Assembly (NCBI GenBank): GCA_948146395.1
Contig: OX411549.1
Coordinates: forward strand, 29,077,272 to 29,141,271
Direction of reading: 5' to 3'
Source of the DNA: Fragum whitleyi
Taxonomy: Eukaryota > Mollusca > Bivalvia > Cardiida > Cardiidae
Length of the DNA stretch: 64,000 nt
Part shown: in pieces, positions 11,501 through 23,500 of the stretch
How the letters are laid out: every line of letters starts with the position of its first letter
Position numbering within the stretch: the stretch's first letter is position 1
Made by a program: the position numbers and the translations under genes
The notes under the pieces: generated by a model
The model's input: only the letters and a program-made list of their open reading frames with translations
Databases searched by the model: none
What the model was told of the DNA's origin: nothing

Positions 11501-14500
11501 TCCACATGTTTGTCTTATTCAATCAAAGATTAAGGTCAAGAATTTGACAGCTGGAAACTGCATATCAAAACAAGCAAAAATGAAAGAATATTCACAAAAG
11601 TAATGATTTTGTAATTTATAGACTGGTGGTATTTATGGGCAAAGCACTTCCAGCCCCTGACTACCCAGCTGTAGAATTGGAAAGCAGTAGGATCAAAAGG
11701 CTGCCTTTGACTAAGGGAACATGAAATTATCTGGACTGAGTGTTGGAGAGTGACTTTCAAGCTTTGGCCCTAAAATAATTTAGTTTTACTAAAACTATCC
11801 TTTAAAAGTTGCTTGAGTTGTAGATCTTTGAATGTGGATATTTTGAGATAAAACAAATAAGGTCCTTTTTGTCGTGTTTTATAAAAGATTATACAAAAGA
11901 TTGATCCTAATTTGGAAGCTTCCAATTATGACCCAGTAATCATCCTGAGAAAAGTTCATTCAAATTTGTTAGCTTTATTACGTAAACCAGAATGTTTGAG
12001 AGAAATTCATAAATCCTTTTTTTTTCCTATAGATTGGACCCATTTTCAAAAAGAAATTCTTAATTATCTCCACCCAATCATCCTATAAAAATTTCAAGTA
12101 AATCTAACCTTTAATGTACACCCTTTTGAGTAAACAAATTAGACCCCTTTTCCTGTGTTTTCTGACAGATAAGTTCAATTGTCGATAGGGTTCTTCATTT
12201 TCTTACAATTTTTTCTGAGAGTGTTGTAAGGAAAGCAAAAATTGAAAATATTTTTTTAGTATTTTTACGTTTATGCAAAGATATCAACATATACAACAAA
12301 TTTTAATAGCTGCACCCTTGAAATTAAAGAGGTCTATTCCATAGAATTGCAAAGGATTCCCAATTGTGACATATAAGTTTCAACAACAAAGGAGGATATT
12401 TTTTTGCAGAAAGTTTTAATGGTTTTGCTATTAAATTTTCGAGTGAAAATAAACCAATTTTTCTTAATAATCAACAGGTACGTATTAAAAAAGAAGATAT
12501 TTCGGCTCTAGGAATGATAATCCTAAGATAAGTGCAGAAGCAAAAGCCGCGCATGCATTGCCATCATTCTCCACTGTAAAAAGTTTTATAATAAAAAGGT
12601 AAACAACTATAGGAAACTGTTACAAAAAGATTTAGCACTGCTTTTATTATATCTTTCCATGACGATTGGTAGAAATTTTACTTTTTGAGATTACTTTTGC
12701 CAAACTTCCTTCCTAAAGGCAATAAAATGAAATTTACTCCGCAATGAATCCATCTAGAATAAGGGTTCCTGTGCACAGAAATTCTCAATGATGTCTTTTT
12801 TACAATATAGATTTTCATAAGTACAGATAAGAGGGGTATTTTCAATTTAATATCTTTATTTCCCATTAAAACCCTAAAATGTGGGTGCCCATTTGACTTG
12901 TCTCGGCAAGGCGATTCCAATGAGTATCAACAATACAGGGCATGTGCAAGTGTTGTTGAAAGTATGTAACTTAAAATCAAAAGTACTCCCTCTATTTGTA
13001 ACTCTGGATATTTGATTTATCTAAACAAAAGTGAATTGACAAAACTGGAAAAGAAACAGGATGTATCACTTGTAGGATTTTGTAAAGTGGAACAGTGGAA
13101 CTTAAAAAAGAAGGCCATTGAAACCATATCTAAGACCATGGTCTCATAAAGTTTACAATCATATGGAAGACATGCAAAGAGCATCTTGAAATTAGTTTTT
13201 GATCTTACACCTTTGGCTTTAATGAATGGGAACTAATCATCCACTCTGCACACAGCCCCATCAATTTAAAGGAGGCGATAATATAATCAGAAATATAACC
13301 ATGATTTTGGCAAGCATGCAAATGGAAATGTTAGTTAGGTCATTTAAATACCCCCTACAAAAGATAATTGATTGTTATCAAATATATGCACTAACACATC
13401 TCTTCTTGATACTGATTACTTCTTTCATGTTTGAATGAGATCCACCCAACAGTTAATGAGAAACAACCCAATGGACATGAAAAACCTACAAGAGGGCAAA
13501 CGGACGGACAGATAAACAAGCTGACTCCTAAATACCCCCAGACATAGTTTTGGAGAGTATACTAAGTTCGAAATCATCCCTGAAGTATTACAGATAGGTA
13601 CCATATAAGGTGAATTTGGTTTTTTGACATTGACCTGGAAGAAGCCAGGTCACCAAATCTTTTGCTGTGCACACCTCCTAGTCACCATACACCATTATGC
13701 TTACAAATTAACCAGGCATCTCAATTCCAAAGAAGATTTCTTTAAACTCATGCTTTTTTGTTTCAATGAAATGAATTCAATTTGAGTACCCACATCATTG
13801 GGCCCATTTGTAAGTTAGAGCTTTAAACTCTAGTATTTTGTTAAAGTACCATTTGTTAAAGTCATTTGCAAAAAGTCAATGCTCTAGGCCTAAGAATTGG
13901 TAGAAGATTTGTTTAGTTTTCCTTCTTTGCCACCATAACAAAAATCGAAGAAAAAACAACACAGGGTATTTTGTCTAAGGGCCAACTTATTTCTCACCCC
14001 GGGTACTGTTGCCCGCAATATCAGAGTATCTCTCCGAAAGCGGGCTACCAGCCTTAGACTGGTCCACATATCAACTATCAGAATAGCCTAGAACAGGCTA
14101 TTCTGATGTTCGACAGTGAGACCAGTCTACACCCCACCCGAAAGCGGGCGAGAAATAAGTTGGCCCTAAATTAAGCAATAATTTGAAATATTTTGGTACA
14201 GAACCATCTAGAAATGTCACAAGAAAAAGTATCAAAGCTTGGTTTGGGAAAAAAAGATCTTTTAAGATTTCCTTCTTCGTTTCTAGGTTAAATCTGAGAA
14301 TCAGCAACATGGGGTATTTATAGAACATTAGGTTCCTTTGGTAGATGACCATTTCAAGACATCACATGGCTCCGGGCTTAAAATTATGTTCTGAGAAGAT
14401 TTTTTCTTCATTTTTTGGCTCAGTTTCAAGGGCAACCAGAGTTCTTCATGCAATCCAATTCTGTTAAGTATTTGAACTAAAGATTACTTTTGGGAAGTTT

Positions 14501-17500
14501 GGTTGAAAGCTCACGGCTAGCTTGGGAGAAGAGTTTTCTTAATAACTATTCACCAACATGACGGACGCCAGACATTGAGAAATCAAAATAAGTCACCTTG
14601 AGAACTGTGCACTCTGGTAAGCTTAAGAGTCAGAAGACAGCAATTGATTATTACTTACAGTCTTTACATACACCTCCCAAAGTATGACTGTTATTGTCAT
14701 ATGTTCCTTCAACACATTCACATATCATAGTCACAGGATTACAGAAGCTCCTTTCATCAAGACACATAATCTCTCCAGTACAGTTATCTCCAAGCTCTTT
14801 TTCTGACAAAAACAAGATGTGTTTGTGAAACATGAATGCCCCTGTAACGGCATTTTTTTCAAAGTTTGACCTTGACAGATGACCTTGACCTTATCACATG
14901 ACCTTGACTTTGGTACCAGCGGATGCGGATCATTGAGATCTATCATCATGCCAAATATTAGCTTTGTATCTTGAATAGGCTTGAAGATATTGGCAAGGTT
15001 AAGTTTTCGGGTTAAGTTTTCGGACAGACGGATGGACAGACAGACGGATGGACAGACAGACGGACGGACATGTGTAAAACAATATGCCCCCTATCTATCG
15101 ATGATGCGATGATGCGGGGGCATAAAAAAGTTTATTTACCTTGTCAATCAAGATTAATCAAGTGCTTAAAGTAATAAAGACCTAAGATAAAGAGGCAGTC
15201 GTACTTCATAATTTATTGGTATTGTTTAATTTTCCTTTAGCATTTTTTTCAATGCAACTATCAGAATCACTTTAAATTGTATACTGTCCAAATCATTCAT
15301 TTCAATGTTTCTAAAAATAGATGTAGTGGAAAAATGCAGAAATGAATTCATTCATGTTACTTCTTAGAGTCTTAACAGTCTGGAACTCTTACTCATATTG
15401 CAGATTCCACATTCATCCACATATTCATCATCAGCACATTTACATTGACCCATTACACATGTTGCATTTAGGCTAGCACACTGTTCATCCTCACTACAAT
15501 GGTCACAGAGAGGTTTATCTGCAATGAAAGAATTAAAAAGGGCATGAACTCTCAAATAGAACTGAAAGCAGAATAGCACAAAACATATCTTATTTTCTAA
15601 GATATTAATGAAAGAACAAGGTGCCAAATTGTCACAAGATACCCCCTTCACATAGCTTGATGTGAATTTGGGTTAAGAGTAAAATCAAAGTAATTTTGAA
15701 TGCATATCTTTAAGACAAAATTTATGTAGACAGATGAATAATTGTAATATGAGTAATATGAGTATATTATTTTTTTCACCATAGCTCTTATACTATTAGG
15801 AATAATTGCTCTAGACAAGATCCAAGTCTGATGAAAAAAATGGAATAACTCAAAAGTTAATCCTTTTTAAGAGTTTTACAGAGAAGATCCAAGCATGAAA
15901 AACAAGAGGCCAAAGAGGACCTGTATAGCTCCACTCTTTTTTTTAATCCCAAACTTTCATTAAATAAATCTTGACTGAAACAAGAGCTGTCACTGTAAGA
16001 TGACAATGTCCCCGACACCGCTTTGATTTTAAATTATGGCCAATCTTTGTTGAAGGTCAAGGTCATCCAGGGGTCAAGGTCACCAAAGTATGTGCCTACA
16101 GAAAGGTAATGTACCAAGGAATGTTGTGGTAAAGTATGATGCGAATATGTTAAGTAATAAGGAAGTTATGGCCAATGTTAAAGTTTTTGGACGGAATGAC
16201 GGACAGACGGACAGACGGACGGACGGACAAGTCAAATTTATGATGCCTCCCTATCGGGGGCATAAAAAAACACACTTTGAAGTCTCTCTAGAACTATTTT
16301 GAAATGATTTACTGGGTCTGGCAAACATTTCACCAATATACTCAATCACCATAAACCTGCTTACCTTTTACCAATCTAATGTAACCTACATAAAAGGGAT
16401 TGCAAAAAGTGGACTATTCTTAAGACATTTCCAAGAACAATTTTAAATAAAGGAACATTTTACCATGATTAAATGATTTAATGAAATAAGTCCAACTGAT
16501 TGGGATGAGATGATTTTTTTTGCATTTTCGAAGTGAAAATTGGCCATGCCCTGTCACTTCCACATTTTAAGGATGAAGATAGGAGGAAATTTGTTTTTAA
16601 ATTTTAAGATTTTAACATGAAAAATGCCATACCCATATTTTGAAGTAAAAAGTCATCCAAGGAATATCCATGCCAATGGTTGAGAAGATCTTTAAGATTT
16701 TTAAAAAGTGCCACACCCTGCCACACCAATATTTGGGGGTCAATCAAGATTTCTTTAACAATTTCAGAAGGGGGTCATCCCCAGGATCATTTCTACCAAG
16801 TTTCGTTAAAATCTTCCTTTTATTTTTTGAGGAGAAGATGTTTAAAGAAAAAGTTTACGCATGGAAAGACGCATGACAGACACTCACTATGACAATAGCC
16901 AATGGCCTTCGGCCAGAAGAGCTAACAAGGGACAATAACTCAAGAAATAAACTAGGTACAGTTATGGTTCTCTAATACTGCACTTCCCCTTGAGATCTAT
17001 CTACCAATGAAGTTTCATGATCTTAGCTCAGATACTTTCAGGGATATGCTCCTCAAAAGATCCAAGTATAAACTAGAAAGCCATGAATGGCTTGAGTCGC
17101 TCCACAGGCTTGAAATTCTTGAAATAGCGAATCTAAGGTTTGACTAGATTTTAAGATATTTGGGTTTAACTGATGTTGAAATGATTTTCAAATTTTCCAC
17201 TTTATAACATAAAGAGAAATGACCTCTGCCCATAAAATACATATTTTTCATCCGATCACAATAATTTTTTGTAGACTGATAAAGGTTCACTCAATGATCA
17301 TTCCAGTGAAAATTGGTTGATATCCATCAATTACATTCTGAGAAAATGATTTTTAAAGTTTCCACTAAATATTATATAGAGAAATGACCTCCGCCCATAA
17401 AATCCAAATTTATCTTCCGATCACAATAATTTTTGGTAGACTGATAAAGGTTCACTCAAGGATCATTTTAGTGAAATTTGGTTGATATCCATCAATAATA

Positions 17501-20500
17501 TTCTGAGAAAATGATTTTCAAATTTTCCACATATAACATAAAGAGAAATGACCTCCGCCCATAAAAGACATATTTTTCATCCAATCACAATAATTTTTGG
17601 TAGACTCATAAAGGGTCACTTAAGGATCATCCATGTAAAATTTAATTGGAATCCATCAATAAGAATCTGAGAAAACTGACTTTTTACCATATTTGGAAAT
17701 TAGCCACGCCCATTAAATCCATGTTTTTCATTGGATCAAAATATCTTAAACAACTTTGAAAGAGGGTCACCAAAGGATCATTCCTGTGAAGTTTGGTTGA
17801 AATTCATCCAGTAGTTTCTGAGGAGAAGATTTTTAAAGAAAAAGTTTACGACCGGACGCACGCACGGACGGACGGACGGACCCACGAAAGACACAACGCC
17901 ATGACAATAGCCCCAGTGGCTTTCAGCCAGTGGAGCTAAAAACAACAAAGTAAAATAACTCTGAAAGGGACATTTAAAACAAGATTTTCAATTGTCAGAT
18001 TTTAGACATTTTTTCATAAATAAAAATGCCACATCATCTTGAAAAAAATATGGAAAAGATATGGAATAATATTTCTGACAGAAAAGCAATATGAAAAAAA
18101 GAACAAAAACAACACATTTAATAAATTGAAAAAATATACAATCTTACTTATTGAACAAGTTCCATTAGATGATAAAAAGTAGCCTGGATTACATTCACAT
18201 GTTGAGCTGTCATTATTGCAGGCTGCATTTGGATCTACACAAGGATTACCAGCACCAGGGTCACATCCATCACCATTGTCAAATCCTTGAAAAAAGAACA
18301 TTAATATGATTTTCTGTTGTTTATGAAATAATTTCATTTCTGAGTTGATGTGTCCATGAATAAAGCCTGATGGAGGAGGAATTAGATGCAAAAGAGAGAG
18401 TCAGAGTGCGGAGCTGCGGATTTTGCTTTGGATATTACTCCTCCCACCATCAGACTTTATTTATGGACATGTCATTGGGAAATGAATTAATTTCCATTGA
18501 AACTCATCCGCAAAAACATTGACTTTTCCATTAAAGGTAGCATAGATAACAGGGAAAATAACTAGATGTGCTTAAGCGCCTGATTGACTACAGGTCAATA
18601 CAGGCTTCATTGCATGATAAAATGATATAAGTTGGCATGTAGATAGTGTAACTCAATTGTCAGCCCTGTCATGCCCATAATTAAGGGACAATTTTTGGTT
18701 TGCCTAATGAACATTCTGGCAACATTTCATTCAAATCAGACCAGTGGTTTGAGGAGAAGCAGTTCATCCATTACACGGTGAAAAATGCCATGCACTACCA
18801 GGCCAAGATTAATGGGCAAATCAGATGATTGAGAAAACATTTTGAAGAGGGTTGGTCACAGAACAATCTGACATATTGTACTGAAATTTGTGAAGGGTTT
18901 CAGCAGAAGAAGTTTGACGAAAGTTGATGACCCAACCCACAACCCATGGATGAGGACAGAAAGACTCAGGGTGATCCTTAGACCTCCCTTGGAGAAAACT
19001 GTGTAAAGGTAAGCTAAGAAGCTCTATGAAGACACTGATTACTATTTCTCTCTTTCCGTAAGGATTTATCTATTCCCCACACAATTTGGGATATCTTAAG
19101 AAATCATAGAGAGAAATCAAACCTAAAAAAATCTGATGAGCTGAAATCATTTTACCAAAATTTGAAAGGAAATACTTTATGTCTACACATGCTTTTCACC
19201 TCAACTGTATCAGGACAAAATACACAAGTTACTTTCCAGGATCACAGTATGCTTTTGGATGTAAACACTATTAATGCTAACTGTCAACACATGTTCCATT
19301 CACCTGAACTGTATAAGGACTACATACACAAGTTAATATCTCAGGATTGCAGTATGCTTGCGGATCTAAACATTATAAATACTTAACAACTGTTCCTAGA
19401 CTACATACACAGTTAATGTCCCAGGGTCCAATTATGCTTGTGGATCTTAAACCTATTAACCCAAACTGTCTTCCCTTGTTCCATTTAAATCTAAAGTATC
19501 AGAATTACCAGCAGAAATTTATGTCCCAGGACCACAGTATGGGAAAGGATCTAAAAGATATAAATACTTACTGTCTACACTTGTTCCATTCACCTCAACT
19601 GTTTCTGCACAAGTCAATGTCCCAGAACCACAGTATGCTTGTGGATCTAAACACTTGAAATACTATTGGCTACATATGCCCCATTCACCAGAATTAAATC
19701 AGGACTAAATAGACAAGTTGATGTCTCATGATCACAGTATTCTTTTGAATCTAAACACTATAAATCTTAATACTATAAATACTTACTGTCTACACATGTT
19801 CCATTCACCTCAATAGTTTCTGGACTACATACACAGGTTAATGTCCCAGGATCACAGTATGCTTGTGGATCTAGACACTGGGCATCACCACTACAATTCT
19901 CACCAAGGAGAACTCCTGAAATATATAATCCAGACCAATAGTACTCTCATCAAGAAGAGCTATTTAAAGGGAATTTAAATTGTTTGTTCTTTGTCTATTT
20001 ACTTACATAACCCTTGAATCTAATTATTTATATGACCTATGTCTATGCAAATGAGCTCAGAGCAAAAAGCAATGCTTTCTTAATGCGTATGATGACATTA
20101 ATTTATAAAACGGCTTTATAGGACATGTGAAAAAATCCAAAGGTTAATTAACAGACTTTCATCAATTTATTGCAAAATTTCAGGTCATATTATACAATGA
20201 ATATCACAATTTTTATATATCAAACACTAAATTGATTCAACTCATCATCTCAAACAGATTAGTAAAAACCCTAGGCAAAACATTGTTTTTATCTGATAAG
20301 AATGATTTGTTTGATAAATTTGGTGTTTCAACTTCGCCATTTGCCAGGACAAAATCAGATAGATTCACAGCTACACTGACTAACAGACAAATAAGATTTG
20401 ACACGCCATTATCTATTTTGGACAGGGCCTAGATATCACCAAGATAAACAATCTGACTAATTTTGCCTATGAGTGAGAAAAATAGTGACCTCATGAGCAA

Positions 20501-23500
20501 AATGAGTTTTTTTTATAAGATTTGACATAGTGACCTTCTTTTTGACACTGCATGGCATATTTCTTGACAGGACCTTGATGAAAACCAAGATAATCATATT
20601 GATTAATTTTGACTAGGAAAGAACAAAGATTTGAACTTCTTTTGACCCCCTAACTCTTTATTTAAAATCAATTTTGTTTCAAGTTATCATCCAGACAAGA
20701 TTTGAACTGAGGGCTGACAGTCTACAAGCTGACCAACATGAACAAAGCAATCAACTTCTTTAAGCAGGGGCATACAAATAGAAATGGCTTACTTGGTTGA
20801 CAAATTCCACATGGATCAAGGTAGAAGGAGTCATTACATTTACATAATCCATTGCTGTCACAAATAGCTTCAACTGCTGAACATTCCAAATTCATTGTGC
20901 ATGGTTCATTCACAAATCGGACTTGAAAAGGAAAAAAGAGAAACGATAATAAAACATATGGTCTATCTAGAATAATCAAGTGGTCAATCTGAATTTATAC
21001 CTCATTTATGAAAGATGAACAGAATAATGTATGTTGAACACTATCATGGATTATTTCTATTATTTCTTTTTTCTATTATGGCTCATGCATTATTATACTA
21101 TTGACACTTCAATTTTTGTTAAATGAATTAGTTAGTCACATCAAATGAAATAAGAAAAATTTACGTAGCTGAGCATATACTGCCCATTAAGCCAAGCTAA
21201 CGGGTTGTGAATAACATAATGCAACTCATGAATTTATTCTACTGCCCATTAAGCCGATTCAACATGTCATGAATAACATAATGCGAACTTATGAATTTAT
21301 TCTAAGTATAGTTTGTTATTTTGTCCATTTCAAACAATATTCAAATGGTTGTTTATGCCTGCTTTTCTGTAAATCAGAACTTAATCAACCAAAGTAACAT
21401 ATTATTATAATATCTTTATCTTTATTCCAAAACTTTGAACTAGCAATTCACTATTCTTGCAGTATGTGTATCTGCCTTTTGTACTTTGTTTCGGTCACAT
21501 TTCACTTTATAAGCTTAATATCAGTGTAGTGAAGAATACCATACCAAAACATACCCTATCATAGACTGGGTTGTAAAACTAGTCACATGTGGATTGAACA
21601 TTCTTCTATCTGAAGTAAGGTTAAAATTAAAAACAGGTTTACAAAAGAATATCTTAGTAATACTCACATGGTATACAAGTTCCATTATACTCAAAAAATC
21701 CTTCGATGCAAGTACAGACACCATCTAGGCATGCAGCATTACAGTCTTCACATGAACCATTCAAAGTGCAGTTATTTCCAGTTGGAATTACTGAAATCAA
21801 CAAGCTAATCATTTTTATCAAAATACATATTACAAGACATGTGAATATGCAAGGCCATCCATTCATAGAGTATAAAGTGTCTATGAGAAGCATAAATCCA
21901 TTTAAAGTGCAGTTATTTCCAGTTAGTATTACTGAAGAAAGTGTGGTTATACATTATCAAAATAAATATTACAAGAGTCTGATGAAGCCTGAGAAACTGG
22001 GGCCTGAGAAAGGCTACTGACTTTCAAATTTTTCTTATACTAGATATAATGTTTCAGATTCTTTATTGCTTATAATGAAAGCAACTATTAACCCTTTCCT
22101 GTCCAATCCCTGGTTTTTACGTCCCTAAGATTTTGTAATTGAGAAAATATTGTAGAAAAAGAGGAAATTGTTAATAACAAACAATTTCTTCTTTTTCTAC
22201 AAAATTTTCTACCCTACTGAATGGTTATTTTTCGAATTCAATCCACTTTAAATTTTCAGCTGCAAAACCTTTGAATTTGGACAGGTCCAAAATTTTGTAA
22301 AACAGGAAAGGGTTAAATGTAATGAAAAGACTTAATTCCCTCAACATATTTATTTGATGAGACTTTTTTATATGTTTTCTGACATATCAATTAGCTTTTC
22401 ACACAGAATCTGTTGTATGACCTAAAATCATACTGACTGCCTTAGTGGCATAGTGGTAGAGGCACTTGACTTGTGACCCGCAGGTCCTTGGTTCAAGCCC
22501 TACCATCAGTATTTATCGACAAAACACTTAATAGCTAGTCCCAGCCAACCCAGCTGTAGAATTGGATAGCAGTGGGTTCAAAAGGCTGCCTCTCACATAG
22601 GAAATGTGAGTGTTCGATAGTGACTTTCAAGCTTTCGACCCACTCACACTGAAATAAGTTTGTTTATAATAAACTCACCATGTAAAACTTGCTAGAGTTG
22701 TAGATATTTGAATGAGATTATTTTGAGATAAAACAAAAAGGTTTGTTGTCTGTGTTTTCCAAAAGATTGATCCCAATTTGGAAGCTTCCAATTATGAACC
22801 AGCGATTATCCTGAGAAAAGTTCAAGGAAGTCCAGTAAATATGAATTTGTATGTACACTCTATTGAGTAAACATAAAGACCCCTTTTCCTGTGTTTTCTG
22901 ATAAATTAGACCAATTGGCAACCCGGAATATTCCTGCTTTGTCAGGAGCTATAGACAAACATCAGCCTGCACATATGTGCAGTCTGAGGTTAGTCTATAC
23001 CAGCTGTTTCTCTCTTTCAAACCTGAATTGTCAATAGATTTTGTTTTTCAAATAAAAATTAACCTACAGTTGGTACTTTCAGTGCTTTTTGTCCTTCGTT
23101 TTTGATGAAAACTTTTAGCTAAAATTTATTCAGCATGACAAGGGTTAAGAATCAAAAGACAGCACTGATTATTACTTACAGTCTTTACATACACCTCCCA
23201 AAGTATGACTGTTATTGTCATATGTTCCTTCAACACATTCACATATCATAGTCACAGGATTACAGAAGCTCCTTTCATCAAGACACATAATCTCTCCAGT
23301 ACAGTTATCTCCAAGCTCTTTTTCTGACAAAAACAAGATGTGTTTGTGAAACATGAATGCCCCTGTAACGGCATTTTTTTCAAAGTTTGACCTTGACAGA
23401 TGACCTTGACCTTGTCACATGACCTTGACTTTGGTACCAGCGGATGCGGATCATTGAGATCTATCATCATGCCAAATATTAGCTTTGTATCTTGAATAGG

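Larger units (their letters stand above)
14645..23165. repeat. Array copy 1 of the 8.52-kb tandem duplication
   Basis: Carries exons E1, F1, A2, B2, C2 and D2. It matches copies 2 and 3 apart from a handful of single-base differences. It has private bases, such as AACTATCAG at about 15258 where copies 2, 3 and unit 4 have AAGTATCAG. Confidence 0.93.

Noticed and set aside
16090..16302. Peptide with DGQTDRRTDG repeats as a coding product
   Set aside because: It is a translation of the GACGGACG microsatellite in a dispersed element; the same motif appears in unrelated frames elsewhere.
18014..18391. Open frame starting Met in front of exon A2 as a possible first exon with signal peptide
   Set aside because: The upstream part is intron read-through: the exon has a normal phase-1 acceptor, and the same occurs at A3 and A4. 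Hydrophobic runs come from the pyrimidine tract.
19162..19658. Plus-strand open frames rich in HSPQL, SQDHSM and LVDLNT motifs (also at 27684, 36205, 54004 and 54394)
   Set aside because: They are the antisense reading of the exon-B fragments; the repeated peptide simply mirrors the repeat.
22441..22515. tRNA gene
   Set aside because: A- and B-box-like motifs are present, but the acceptor and T stems do not pair, and the sequence continues into a SINE body with relatives elsewhere.
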